A stretch of 64,000 nt of DNA from CAVQCX01 sp963775335 (GCA_963775335.1 CAVZIJ010000003.1:1302001-1366000); one strand, 5' to 3'. Numbered from the stretch's first letter, positions 17,400-26,628 are shown. Notes: generated by a model from the sequence alone, not told the origin. Numbers and translations: made by a program.

Positions 17400-18635
17400 A
17401 TGCTCGAATCTGTGCATATAGCGGATTTCCGCTCCTGCCACGATGTCACTATTGACAAGATCGGACGGCTCGTCGCTCTTGTCGGCCGCAACAGCGCTGG
17501 CAAGACCAATATCCTTCGCGCCATCGAGTGGGGCGCCCAAACAGCCGTGGCGAAACAAGCCATCAAGTGGGACAGACCTTCCGACGCGGGGTTCGGGGCA
17601 GAGATTCAGCTTGTGTTCATGCTTGATGGAACTCGCTATCGCTACACAACGAAGGTTGGTTCGATTCACCAAAGGGAAGGTGCACCTCTTGAAGTCAAGT
17701 TTCGCTTAGAAGAGACACTATCGACAGCATCGAACGGCGATAATTGGGAGACGCTGGTGAACCGAGACGATGCACAAATAAACTTGTTTGTGGATAGTAA
17801 ATGGCAACAGCTACGAACAAACGTTAATACTCCTTGCCTACCAATACTCGGTTCCTTTGTTCCAGAAACCGACATTATGCCCCACGTAGAGCGGGTTTTA
17901 AGATATCTAGAAACGATACGATACTACCCGCTGGATGAGATGAGTCAACCTTTGCCGACCGATCCATCACAAGGAGTTATCGTTCACACGAACTATCTGC
18001 AGTGGCTTGCCGGGTACAGAGATAGCCCCGATCCGAACGCGCCGGTCGTATATAGATTGTTGGATATGTGGCTTGAGAGACGGGAGGATTTCCAAGAACT
18101 TAAGTCATTGGTGGGGCCAAATGGTCTCGGTTTGATCGACAACATCGACATCAAAGCGATTTTCAATAAAGCGGATAAAATATCTGTCGGAGATACCGAC
18201 TTAGATAAGGAAGATATCATATTATATTGGATGACTTTTGCGCCGAGCACGCAGCAGAAACCTATTAGCCGTTCGTTTTCTCTTGCAGAGCTATCTTACG
18301 GAGCCCGGCGCGTCCTTCGTATGCTCGTCTCTATGCTTTACGACAACAGCGCCGTCTTGTTGGTCGAGCAGCCCGAGGATGCGATCCATCCAGGGTTACT
18401 GCATAAGCTCATTCCTTTGATCCGCGACTACGCCGACGGACGCCAATTCATATTCGCCAGTCATTCCCCGGAAGTCTTCAATCGGCTCCAACCCGATGAG
18501 ATAAGGCTAGTCGCCATAAAGGACGGCCAAACGTACGTTCGTGCCCTGAGCAAGAGTGAACTAGAAAGCGCCAAGAGGTTCATGGGGGAAGATGGAACGC
18601 TCTCCGACTTCATCGAGAGCATAGGCGAGGAGTGA
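17400..18635 (+). CDS. AAA ATPase of the RecF/OLD type (predicted defence)
   Basis: A 411-residue ABC/SMC-like ATPase. N-terminal LESVHIADFRSCHDVTI followed by the P-loop VALVGRNSAGKTN (residues about 27-39). The C-terminal half has LAELSYGARRVLRMLVSML (ABC signature region), VLLVEQPEDAIHP (Walker B with catalytic Glu) and QFIFASHSPEVFN (switch His). This is the AAA_15/AAA_21 class found in OLD nucleases and two-gene defence systems. Base composition and codon use are clearly lower in GC than the neighbours, indicating recent transfer. It is followed after three bases by a DUF4276 gene, and the two genes are expected to form one system. Confidence 0.85.
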   Translation: MLESVHIADFRSCHDVTIDKIGRLVALVGRNSAGKTNILRAIEWGAQTAVAKQAIKWDRPSDAGFGAEIQLVFMLDGTRYRYTTKVGSIHQREGAPLEVKFRLEETLSTASNGDNWETLVNRDDAQINLFVDSKWQQLRTNVNTPCLPILGSFVPETDIMPHVERVLRYLETIRYYPLDEMSQPLPTDPSQGVIVHTNYLQWLAGYRDSPDPNAPVVYRLLDMWLERREDFQELKSLVGPNGLGLIDNIDIKAIFNKADKISVGDTDLDKEDIILYWMTFAPSTQQKPISRSFSLAELSYGARRVLRMLVSMLYDNSAVLLVEQPEDAIHPGLLHKLIPLIRDYADGRQFIFASHSPEVFNRLQPDEIRLVAIKDGQTYVRALSKSELESAKRFMGEDGTLSDFIESIGEE

Positions 18636-18638
18636 GCA

Positions 18639-19208
18639 TTGTACGGTGTCATAGGCGAGGACAGATCGGACGTTGAAACGCTGACGGTCTTGATTCGGCG
18701 TTTGGCAAAAGACGACGGCGTGCCCGTCAAACGAAAGGGGTACGGCGGTTGCTCCCAGATGCTGCGAAAAGGTGCAAAACAGTTGAAACTGTTCTTGGGG
18801 CTCGGATGTGACCGCTTCATTGTCTGCTACGACGCGGACCGGGAGAATCCAAAGCTCCGATACGAGCAAGTGGCAGAAATGGTTGTGAAGCCTTCCGGTT
18901 TGTCGAATCTCATGTGCATCCTAATACCGGTGCAAGAGCTGGAGGCATGGATTTTGGCGGATGTCAGTGCGGGAGCAAACATTTTCCAAAATTGGGACGT
19001 AAAGGAAATCTCCAACCCGGAAGGAATCGCCAACCCTAAAGAACACCTTGAAAAGCTTAGCAAGAAAGGCTCCAGGCCGCGCTACAGTCACGCTACGCAC
19101 AACGAGAAGATCGCTTCTCATGTAGATCTCGATAAGGTGCAGCAGAAGTGTCCGTCGTTCTTGCCCCTAGTGCATTTGGTTGTAAACTCGGAAGGCAATT
19201 ATCCCTAG
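18639..19208 (+). CDS. DUF4276 (TOPRIM-like) family protein, partner of the AAA ATPase
   Basis: A 189-residue protein starting with TTG after GAGGAG; no ATG is available before the conserved N-terminus. TOPRIM-like motifs are GVIGEDRSDVETL (conserved Glu), GCDRFIVCYDADRENP (DxD) and PVQELEAWILAD (a conserved acidic helix). The family resembles the TOPRIM half of OLD proteins and is often encoded beside an AAA ATPase, comparable in layout to PARIS, which uses DUF4435. It is likely a nuclease or nucleic-acid processing effector triggered by the ATPase; this role is inferred from context. The low GC of the ATPase gene continues here. Confidence 0.8.
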   Translation: MYGVIGEDRSDVETLTVLIRRLAKDDGVPVKRKGYGGCSQMLRKGAKQLKLFLGLGCDRFIVCYDADRENPKLRYEQVAEMVVKPSGLSNLMCILIPVQELEAWILADVSAGANIFQNWDVKEISNPEGIANPKEHLEKLSKKGSRPRYSHATHNEKIASHVDLDKVQQKCPSFLPLVHLVVNSEGNYP

Positions 19209-19488
19209 TTCACGTGTTGAACGAAACCGCTTAGCGGGAGCCTGGCAAGCGGCCGGCTACGCGTTGCCGTTTGCCACGACGCCCAGTGCGCTCCGAACAA
19301 ACCGGCGTCCGATTAGAGGTGAGAGTCGTCCACACCGAAGGGCAAGCGACCGACGGCGGCCCCGAGTCATGGGCCGCTTTTGGCGCCGGACCGATGTCTC
19401 ACCAGGGTCGATTACCGTACTTAAGCAGCTGCTAATATTCGTCAGGCGTCGAGGTCGGTGTTTGGTGTTATCGGACGGTTAGAAAAAG

Positions 19489-19690
19489 GCCGGCGTTTCC
19501 CCCAACCGACCGGCGTAATACGCGACCCAAATGTTGTGGACGCTGGCGTCGTGGTCGCGCAAGCCGACGGCGTAGCCCGGTATCTGCGCCGCGCGGAAAT
19601 TCTGCTCCAGCAGCCGTAAGCCCATGCCCTCGGTTACATGATCCACCGTCCGAGATGCACCGCGATCACCGCCGATACTTGCTGCGTCAC
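19489..19690 (-). pseudogene. Possible C-terminal fragment of an unrecognised protein
   Basis: The minus-strand frame ending TAA at 19489-19491 reads GMGLRLLEQNFRAAQIPG and continues through YAVGLRDHDASVHN to a PAFF end, which looks like genuine coding sequence. It runs into the end of the TauE gene in another frame and has no credible start. I do not recognise the family. The rest of 19209-19488 shows nothing identifiable. Confidence 0.3.
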
Positions 19691-20448
19691 AAACCGAGCA
19701 GGGGACCGAGAATCGGCCAGGAGAATTTTACGGCGACGCCGAGCAGAAGCACGCCGAACAATTCCTTGATCCAGCGCGCCTTCATCTTTTCTTTCATCAC
19801 CTTGGCCCCGACCTGCGACCCGACGATGACCGCGATAAGCCCGAGACCCATCACCCGCCAGTCATAATGGCCCTCGGCGACGTGCCCGGCGAATCCTGAA
19901 AACGACGAGAACGTCACTGCGAAGGCCGAGGTGGCCGCCGCCGACTTGGTCGGATAGCCGACTGCAATCAGCATCGGGACGAACAGAAAGCCGCCGCCGA
20001 TGCCCAGCAGGCCTGCCAGAAATCCGATGAACAGCCCGGCCGTTCCGGTAAGGAGCGCCCGTTTACCGAAAGGAAGCAGCGCCGTCGGTTCTGGGCTGGA
20101 CGACCGCACCACCATGATCGTCCCGGCGACGAGCATGCCCAGGGAAAACAGGAGCTTCAATACATCTGTCTGCACATGTCGGGTCAGCATTGCACCGACC
20201 GGGGCGGCGATGACCGAGGTCGCTATCATCGGAATTGCCCCCCGCACATCGACCATCCGGGCGCGCAGAAAATAGATGGCCGCCGACAGTGCGGTTACCC
20301 CGTTGAGCAGCAGTCCGGTGGGAATGGCGACGGTCTTCAGCCCCAGACCGAACCAGGTGAAGACGGGGATGTACAGCATGGCCCCGCCAAGCCCCAACAT
20401 GGAGAAGAGAAACGCCAACACCAGAATCACCAGCGACAGAGCGACCAT
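19687..20448 (-). CDS. TauE/SafE family membrane permease
   Basis: A 253-residue protein with about eight hydrophobic segments and the TauE/SafE hallmarks: an N-terminal half with LGLGGAMLYIPVFTWFGL and a repeated C-terminal half with LAGLLGIGGGFLFVPMLI. Family members export sulfite, sulfoacetate or other organic anions, or act as poorly defined permeases. The ATG ending at 20448 has AAGGAGG eight bases upstream; the longer open frame overlaps the FmdE gene. It lies 34 bases downstream of the FmdE gene on the same strand, so the pair is probably co-transcribed. Confidence 0.88.
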   Translation of the reverse strand: MVALSLVILVLAFLFSMLGLGGAMLYIPVFTWFGLGLKTVAIPTGLLLNGVTALSAAIYFLRARMVDVRGAIPMIATSVIAAPVGAMLTRHVQTDVLKLLFSLGMLVAGTIMVVRSSSPEPTALLPFGKRALLTGTAGLFIGFLAGLLGIGGGFLFVPMLIAVGYPTKSAAATSAFAVTFSSFSGFAGHVAEGHYDWRVMGLGLIAVIVGSQVGAKVMKEKMKARWIKELFGVLLLGVAVKFSWPILGPLLGL

Positions 20449-20482
20449 GGCGGCCTCCTTCCATTGCAGAGCCTTGCCGCGC

Positions 20483-21100
20483 TCAGCCGGCGGTGCCGGC
20501 AAGCTTTTCCCGGCAGGGGATGCACAGCCGCTTGCCGTCGACCTCTTGCAGCTTGTGAGCGAACACCCGTTCGCCGCAGACCTCACACAGACCGGTGTCG
20601 AAGGTGCCCTTTGCCCGGGTGAAGGGGTAGTCCACCACCGGGCCGATATCGAGGAGCTCCGCCTCGTCTCGGGCCATCACTCCATCCACCAGCGGATCGG
20701 TGATGTCAGCGGGAATGTCCTGCGGCAGGACGCCCTGCTTACGCTGCTGTACGAAGGGCGAGCCCAGCATCTTGCCGAAGAACTCCGGCTTGAGTTGTAC
20801 CCGGACCGCCTTGTTGCGCCGGGTATCGATCAGGGTGAAGGCCATCTTGCCGTAGTAGGTCTTCCTGACGTTGCTCTTACCGTAGGTGCATCCGGTCACG
20901 GTCATCAGCCCGTCGACGAAGCAGCCGGCGGCATGGTCGTTGCCGGTCTCGGCCAGCAGCACCAGTTCCTTGTCCTGGGAGCGTTCGACGCCCAGCGCGT
21001 TCATCGCCGCAGCCCCGGCCCGCAGCCCCAGCGGCATGGCGGGGCATTTGTGGCCGTGGAACTTCAGCCCCAGGTTGAGATAGTCGGACGCGCGCATCAT
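20483..21100 (-). CDS. FmdE family (formylmethanofuran dehydrogenase subunit E-like) protein
   Basis: A 205-residue protein with the FmdE domain (FHGHKCPAMPLGLRAGAAAM, DHAAGCFVDGLMTVTGCTYGKSN) and a C-terminal treble-clef zinc ribbon (CEVCGERVF ... RLCIPC). In organisms without methanofuran pathways the function is unclear; the conserved His-Cys pair suggests metal binding. The chosen start is the second ATG (21100), placed after GGAGG; an upstream ATG at 21112 overlaps that site. It probably forms an operon with the TauE permease. Confidence 0.87.
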   Translation of the reverse strand: MMRASDYLNLGLKFHGHKCPAMPLGLRAGAAAMNALGVERSQDKELVLLAETGNDHAAGCFVDGLMTVTGCTYGKSNVRKTYYGKMAFTLIDTRRNKAVRVQLKPEFFGKMLGSPFVQQRKQGVLPQDIPADITDPLVDGVMARDEAELLDIGPVVDYPFTRAKGTFDTGLCEVCGERVFAHKLQEVDGKRLCIPCREKLAGTAG

Positions 21101-21723
21101 GGAGACCTCCATCGTCGTGAGTGGGCACCCGGGGCGAGCGCCGAAGGATTAGGCGCCCGCCCCCAGGGCCAGTGGCCGCGGGTGGGCAGCCTTTGGTTGA
21201 TCACCCAAGCTTACGGGACCATGCCGGCCCGGGCCATGGCGTCTTGCAAGTGCTCGGCTCGTGCATCGAGGTGGTTTCTGAACAGATGGGCCCTCAGATT
21301 CCTACTCGCGACGGTCCGCCGGGTGACCGGTTTGGGTCGACAGCGGTCCTTTAGGCTCGGCTCATATTCGAGAAGCCTGCTGGTCTCTTGTCGGCCACTT
21401 CCGGTCGCTGGCCTCTCGGCCAGGTGTATCTGGGCAATTCGGCAAACCGGACATTGAATTCTCGAGCACCTGGATGCGCACCTGCTCAAGGAGCGCCGCG
21501 GCGGCGCGCAGCACCAGTCCCGCCGCGAACCAGAAGCGTGCGGCGTCGCCGTCACGGGGGGCCACGTCGAACATCCCGTCGATGCCGTAGCAGCGCCAAC
21601 GGATATGGCGGTTGAACGACGCGTGGAACTCGTGGATGAAGCTCACTGTGCCAAGGCGCGCGTGGGTCGTGGCAACTTAGCGGACCTGGCGCAGTTCGCC
21701 GAGGCGTGACGAGCAGCGGCCTC
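21101..21723. other. Intergenic stretch with degenerate sequence and one possible small gene
   Basis: On the minus strand an open frame from 21646 (GTG, no clear ribosome site) gives SFIHEFHASFNRHIRWRC and then an Ala-rich helix; it looks coding for about 65 residues and then runs into the 63-bp repeat at 21334-21396. It may be a decayed small gene downstream of ietS. I do not recognise it. Confidence 0.3.
21334..21396. repeat. 63-bp degenerate repeat, copy A
   Basis: Starts GGGTCGACAGC and ends GGTCTCTTGTCGGCC. The same 63-bp sequence with about 8-9 differences lies in the same orientation at 26076-26138. The two copies bracket the ietAS operon. The first part resembles a scattered proteobacterial degenerate intergenic sequence (GGGTCGACAGCAGTC type). 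Confidence 0.65.
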
Positions 21724-24309
21724 TTAGCGCGCGCCGACGCCGACACCCACCTGCGGCTCAATGCGGGCGCGGATCTTCTCGTAGACGGGGATGCCGGCCT
21801 CGACGCCCACCTCGAAACTGATCGCGAGCGCGTAGGGCACTTCTTCGTTAAGCTCGCCAGCCGTCGCCCGGCAGGTGATGCGGAGCCGCAGCTCACCGTT
21901 GTCGACGAACACGGCGGCCCGTTCGCCGGTGCGGCGCTCATGAAAGAGACTCCCACGGACAATCGTTTTGTCGGTCGGCTGACAGGGATCACGCCTGTCG
22001 GCGATCCAGTATTTCTCCTCGGTCGCGGGGCTGATGTCGAGCGCCGCGCGTCGGTAACCCTGATGGCGGGCGTTGATCGGCGTGAACCAGGCAAGCGTCA
22101 TGGTAAGTGCGCGGACGGCGCGCTGTCCTTCGAGTTCCGTCGGAATCGGGATGCGGTAGCGGAGCGCACTGTCCGCAGCGATCGTCCCGAAACCGAGGAG
22201 CGTTGCCCGGTTTTCCGCGCAGTCGAGCACTCGCTCGATATCGGGTGTTCCGAAGCCGAGCAGGCGAGTAATGTCGTCACGCCGGGCGACATGCTGCCCC
22301 GCTCCCTGCGGCTGAAAAAAGCCGTCCAGCATCTCGCCTTTTGGCCCCCAGGTCGCGCCGTGAACAAGCAGTGCTTTGATGGCGAGGGCCTGATATTCGC
22401 GCGGCAGATCTTCGTGGTTCGATCCGCTGGCACCGTCCATCAGCATGTCGAATATCCGGTGACCGGCGCGGGTTGCGAGTGCGGTGGCGGCGCTGGTTCC
22501 ACAGGTGAAATCCTCATGCCGCGTGCTGCCGCGCGGATCGGGGGCAGCTGCCATTACGCCGAAAAGGCGCGCGGGGCTAGTGGCGGGTGCGACCGTGACG
22601 CTGCCGCCCGCGCCCACCACACGCACTGGGATTCTGCCGCCTTCCAGCAAGAGGTCCGGCTTTACCGCCTTGCGGTAGCCTAACCCCATTGCCGAGACTA
22701 TGTTTGGTAGGCACTCGTCGGTGAACGGGTCGATCAGGTTGGCGGGCAAACCCCCGTTGAAGGCGGCGCTCTTGTGCGCAGCGCCGATTGTTAGAGCGTT
22801 CACCGATTCCGCCGGTGACAAGAGGGTGCGCTGGCTCTTGTTGGCATTGAGAGCCGCGAGCACCGCCTTTTCGCGCTCTTCGGGCTCGGCGTCCTCGAAT
22901 TCGCGCAAGGTTGCGAAGTCGGGTATGACCAGCCGGTCGAGTACGTTGCCGGCACTCACCAGAAACAGCACGCGGTACCGGTGCGCGAGGAAATCGAGCA
23001 GGCGCCCGAGCGGGCTCATCACGCGGGCGAAGGGACGCCAGCGATCACCGAGCGACAGGTTGACCAGGACCACCCCGGGCGCCGTCGCCGGCTCGCCGCC
23101 GTCGCCCTCCTTGATCCGGCGCACGGCGCGATGGATCACATCCACGAGCAGACGGTCAGGGGGCGTCTGTTCGCAATCCCCAGTATCGGGCTCCATCACT
23201 GGCTGGACAAGCAGCGGCCGTGGTAGCGGCGCCTCGCCGCGCACGAGATCGCCGTGGATGATGAGCGATGCCATCTCTGTGCCGTGCTCGCGGCGGCTGA
23301 CGGGATAATCTGCGTCCAGATCATCTGGATCGTCCACAGTGATCCGCCCGGCCAGTCGGACATGGTTCTGGATCGGCAAACCGTCGAGCAGGGCGGCGAC
23401 GGGATCGCCGGCCGGAAGAGGCGCAGCGTCTGCATTTCCGGGCGCGTCTTCGCCTTCCGGTTCTTCGTTCCGGGGATAGCGCGCGACGGACTGGGGGCGC
23501 AGGAACATGATCTCGTCAACGCGCGCGAGTGTGATGTCCGGGTGATCGATCAGCGCTTGCACTTGGTCCGCCGGGATATCGACAAGCGCCGCGTCATAAC
23601 GGATTTCCGGGATGCTGGCGTGATGGATGACAGCCCCTCCCATGCGCTCGATCTCCGCTCCGATCCGCGCGGATGCGCGCGCCCGCCGGTCGGGATTCTC
23701 ATGAAACCAAAGCTCAATCTCGAAACGCACCGGTACCTCGGGGGCGTAACGCAGAGACTCGCGCCAGTACGCTATCGTCTCGGGCAGCACGCGATCCTCC
23801 GGACCCCATGGCCGCACATCGACGAGAAGCGAGAAGAGTTTGCGCCAATCCGACTTGCCGTGGGGCATGTTCCCACCGCGCTGATAGCGGCGCCACAGGC
23901 CAAGCAGCTCCCGCAAGGCCTGGACATCGGGAAGGGCAAGGTAGATGCGCCCGGAAATAGCCTTCTCCGGCTTCTCCTTGTCGTAGAAATCCACACTTGG
24001 TGCGAACTCCTCTTCGTAATCGCCGAGATACTCAAGGCCAAGCGCCTGCGCTTGCGCGTAGAAGTCCGTCAGCTGTCCAGCGACCTCGAACACGATAGCG
24101 CGTTCCGGCGCCATCGAGGCGGGATCGTCACGGAACCGCATCAGTTCTTCCGGATTCCCCGCGACCTGCGTCAGCCGGTCGAAGCGCGGTCCGAGCCTTG
24201 CGCCCTGCTTTGCGCGCGCCGGTTTTGCGACGTTGCCGCCGCCCCGCGGGCCGGGTTTCGGATCGAATGCCTCAGGCTTGGGGAGTTTAAGGAGCGGTCG
24301 TTCGGCCAT
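21724..24309 (-). CDS. ietS: S8 (subtilisin-type) peptidase of an ietAS-type anti-phage system
   Basis: An 861-residue cytosolic-looking subtilase without a signal peptide. The catalytic set is visible: Asp309 (ALLDGLPIQNH), His342 (RREHGTEMAS), oxyanion Asn455 (FLVSAGN) and Ser606 (CGTSAATALA). An N-terminal extension of about 300 residues and a C-terminal extension of about 220 flank the protease. It overlaps the upstream AAA+ ATPase gene by 23 bases. Subtilase plus AAA+ ATPase is the layout of the IetAS defence system; the trigger and substrate are not known to me. No obvious truncation. Confidence 0.88.
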   Translation of the reverse strand: MAERPLLKLPKPEAFDPKPGPRGGGNVAKPARAKQGARLGPRFDRLTQVAGNPEELMRFRDDPASMAPERAIVFEVAGQLTDFYAQAQALGLEYLGDYEEEFAPSVDFYDKEKPEKAISGRIYLALPDVQALRELLGLWRRYQRGGNMPHGKSDWRKLFSLLVDVRPWGPEDRVLPETIAYWRESLRYAPEVPVRFEIELWFHENPDRRARASARIGAEIERMGGAVIHHASIPEIRYDAALVDIPADQVQALIDHPDITLARVDEIMFLRPQSVARYPRNEEPEGEDAPGNADAAPLPAGDPVAALLDGLPIQNHVRLAGRITVDDPDDLDADYPVSRREHGTEMASLIIHGDLVRGEAPLPRPLLVQPVMEPDTGDCEQTPPDRLLVDVIHRAVRRIKEGDGGEPATAPGVVLVNLSLGDRWRPFARVMSPLGRLLDFLAHRYRVLFLVSAGNVLDRLVIPDFATLREFEDAEPEEREKAVLAALNANKSQRTLLSPAESVNALTIGAAHKSAAFNGGLPANLIDPFTDECLPNIVSAMGLGYRKAVKPDLLLEGGRIPVRVVGAGGSVTVAPATSPARLFGVMAAAPDPRGSTRHEDFTCGTSAATALATRAGHRIFDMLMDGASGSNHEDLPREYQALAIKALLVHGATWGPKGEMLDGFFQPQGAGQHVARRDDITRLLGFGTPDIERVLDCAENRATLLGFGTIAADSALRYRIPIPTELEGQRAVRALTMTLAWFTPINARHQGYRRAALDISPATEEKYWIADRRDPCQPTDKTIVRGSLFHERRTGERAAVFVDNGELRLRITCRATAGELNEEVPYALAISFEVGVEAGIPVYEKIRARIEPQVGVGVGAR

Positions 24310-25309
24310 TGTCGTCCTGTGCTTCCGTCACGGGACCGGGTACGCGCGACGCCCAGAGCTTGAGCTGCCGTTTCGCGATCTGCGCGGGAGTCTGCTCGCC
24401 GGCGGCAAGCACTTGGCGACGCGCAACATCGAGAAAAAACTGCTCGGCTTCGCTGAAGCTCACGTTGCCGAGCGTCTTGGCGATCTGGGTCGCGCTCACC
24501 CCGAGCGAGAGCGCGTTCCGCTCGCTCAGCCTTGTCAGGTAGGACGTAAGCTCCCTTTGGCTTGGGGCCGGCAGCGGCAGGCGAAGCTGGAACCGCCGCC
24601 ACACAGCCCGATCAAGCAGCTCCGAATGGTTGGTCGCGGCGAGGATCACAACGTAGCTCGGCAGATCATCGATCTGCATCAGCAGCGACGTGACCACCCG
24701 CTTGATCTCACCGGTCTCGTGCGTATCTCCGCGCTCCTTGCCGACGGTGTCGAATTCATCGAAGAACAGAACGCAAGGCGTCGTCCGCACGTAGTCGAAG
24801 ACGCGCTTCATGCGGCTCGCAGTTTCGCCGAGGAAGCTGCCGATCATCATCTCATAGCGGACCACGAAAAACGGGACGGCGAGGCTTTCCGCGACGGCTT
24901 CCCCCAGGGAGGTCTTGCCGTTGCCGGGAGGCCCCACGAGCAGGGCACTATGTCTTGGCTCTAGCGAATGCGAGCGCAGAAGGCTTGCGCGTTGCTGCTC
25001 TTCGACGAGCTGCTGCACTGCCAGCAGCGTCGCTTCGGGCAGGATCAGGTCTTCGAGACGACGCCTCGGCGTGACCTCGGCAATGAAGTCCCGCGCGCGC
25101 GCATTATGTTCGGCAACCACAGCATTCATGGGAGCGCCGCCGCCATTTCCGTTTGCTGAGTGAAAAGCCTTCTCGATGCGATCCGCCACTACATTGTGCT
25201 GCTTCGCCCGCTCCTCCGCCACGATTGCTTCCACTGTTCGCCGCAGCGTGAACTTGTCGCCGCTGGCCCCCGATTTCACGAGATTAATCAGAAGGTCACT
25301 GCGCGCCAT
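24287..25309 (-). CDS. ietA: AAA+ ATPase of an ietAS-type anti-phage system
   Basis: A 340-residue classic AAA+ ATPase: Walker A VGPPGNGKTS (126-133), Walker B CVLFFDEFDTVG with DEFD at 184-187, sensor 1 VVILAATNHSELLDRAVWRRF including the arginine-finger region. The ATG ending at 25309 follows GAGGAGG at good spacing and overlaps the small RHH gene by 14 bases; its own end overlaps ietS by 23 bases. The three genes are thus translationally coupled. It resembles FtsH/spastin-like remodelers and probably feeds or gates the subtilase. Confidence 0.88.
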   Translation of the reverse strand: MARSDLLINLVKSGASGDKFTLRRTVEAIVAEERAKQHNVVADRIEKAFHSANGNGGGAPMNAVVAEHNARARDFIAEVTPRRRLEDLILPEATLLAVQQLVEEQQRASLLRSHSLEPRHSALLVGPPGNGKTSLGEAVAESLAVPFFVVRYEMMIGSFLGETASRMKRVFDYVRTTPCVLFFDEFDTVGKERGDTHETGEIKRVVTSLLMQIDDLPSYVVILAATNHSELLDRAVWRRFQLRLPLPAPSQRELTSYLTRLSERNALSLGVSATQIAKTLGNVSFSEAEQFFLDVARRQVLAAGEQTPAQIAKRQLKLWASRVPGPVTEAQDDNGRTTAP

Positions 25310-25562
25310 CGCTGCCTCCTCGATCAATGCGGCGGCGCCCCCTTCGGTCGGTCAGCTCGTACTCAGGTACGTCGATACCAATGGCACGCAGGCCGCGCAG
25401 CACGACAGTCCTGATATTCTCACCCCGGTCCGCGCCCATAAGCGCCACTTGTCGCCGGACTGTCTTCGGCACCATAACCTGAATCGGTACTTCCCGTGCC
25501 GTCTCCTCCGGGTTCTCACGGCTCGCGGGCAACCGGCGCGTGTTAGGTGTCTTGCTCGCCAT
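25296..25562 (-). CDS. Small RHH-like DNA-binding protein, first gene of the ietAS operon
   Basis: An 88-residue basic protein. The central part VPIQVMVPKTVRRQVALM followed by GENIRTVVLRGLRAIG has the beta strand-helix-helix pattern of ribbon-helix-helix proteins of the ParG/CopG kind, with a disordered Arg-rich N-terminus. It is translationally coupled to the AAA+ ATPase by a 14-base overlap. An autorepressor of the defence operon is the simplest role. The fold assignment is by pattern only. Confidence 0.65.
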   Translation of the reverse strand: MASKTPNTRRLPASRENPEETAREVPIQVMVPKTVRRQVALMGADRGENIRTVVLRGLRAIGIDVPEYELTDRRGRRRIDRGGSDGAQ

Positions 25563-26274
25563 GTGAATCCGACCTGCCGCCTCAGACTCTCCTTTTGGTC
25601 ATGATCTCATAAAGTCATGCTCTTGTGAGCAAGGCGAGTGACGGACAGCAGATAGGAAATCCAAGGACCCTTGTGAGTCCACGACAGCCTGAATCGTAAC
25701 GCTTGGCGGGGAGGATGTCGGTCAAGCCCCACCAGCGGGTGACAGACCTCGCGGCCGGAGCAGCGCGAGCCTTGCGGAGCGATGGGACGAGATGTCGGGT
25801 TGCAGCGGGCAGGCTCCAGACGGGGGAGACTGTACCTTCGAAGCGTAGGAGACGGCGGCTACCAGAGCGATGCGCTGGTCAAACGCGAAGTCGGACTCAG
25901 GCTGTTCGAGGATGTCCCAACTCGGGATTGGCTCGGGAGCATCGTCCCAAGCGGCAGAGTCTCGGCCGCGCGTGATCGGCCGTGGCAGCCTAGGTGATGA
26001 AGGCGACGACGCTCGCACTGTCGGCTCTTGGCTTGGATTGCCGCCGTCGTTGTTCGCAACGCCGATGTCCGTTGTGGGTCGACAGCAGTCCTTCAGGAGC
26101 GACTTATATTAGAGAAGCCTGTTGGTCTCTTGTCGGCCCGAAGAGGACATCCTCCCCCCGGCTCCCGAGAGTTGAGGTCGCCCTGCGTGGGCCCCCACCC
26201 TTGTCCCGACCCTAGCCCCTCGGGCCGCGAACTCCCGTAGGGTCGCCTCGCCATTTCGGCTGCGAATTGCCTCG
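25563..26274. other. Intergenic stretch upstream of the ietAS operon
   Basis: No gene recognised. The promoter of the operon should lie just right of 25562, in an AT-richer patch (about 25590-25630, TCATGATCTCATAAAGTCATGC, containing TCATGA/TCATG repeats that could be operator half-sites). The remainder looks degenerate and contains copy B of the 63-bp repeat. Confidence 0.4.
26076..26138. repeat. 63-bp degenerate repeat, copy B
   Basis: Same orientation and length as copy A at 21334-21396, about 86% identical by eye. Together they flank the ietAS block. No coding potential shared by both copies. Confidence 0.65.
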
Positions 26275-26628
26275 CTAGTCGGCCCCCTCGATGCGTACCG
26301 GAACGGCGCCGTCTTTCGCCAGGGCATCGACCGATCCTACAAAGACACCGAGGTGGACGAGGCCGCTGCAGTTCCGGAACGGCTTGTAGAAGATCGCGAG
26401 GTTGCCCCAGGGGGTGTAGTAGGTGATGTCACCCGTCCTCGGCGCGTAACTGTCCGGCGCGCCCGTGGTGTCTAGCCTGCGCGGCAGGTCCGCGACCTTC
26501 TCCGTTGCGTTGTATTCAGCAAGCGTGAGCGTCAACGGGAGAAGCGCGCCAAACTCCCGCCCTGCCGCCGTGTCATCCAGGGTGGCGGTGAGCGTATCGT
26601 CGCCGACGAAGAAGTGAATGCGGGTCAT
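26275..26628 (-). CDS. Cyclophilin-like fold protein
   Basis: A 117-residue protein, MTRIHFFVGDDTLTATLDD, with LLPLTLTLAEYNATEKVADLP and TYYTPWGNLAIFYK, matching the small bacterial cyclophilin-like family. The PWGNL(A/V)IFY segment is characteristic. AAGGAGACC precedes the chosen ATG; the longer frame lacks a ribosome site. Members often lie beside carboxymuconolactone decarboxylase-family genes, as here. The exact function is unknown. Confidence 0.75.
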   Translation of the reverse strand: MTRIHFFVGDDTLTATLDDTAAGREFGALLPLTLTLAEYNATEKVADLPRRLDTTGAPDSYAPRTGDITYYTPWGNLAIFYKPFRNCSGLVHLGVFVGSVDALAKDGAVPVRIEGAD

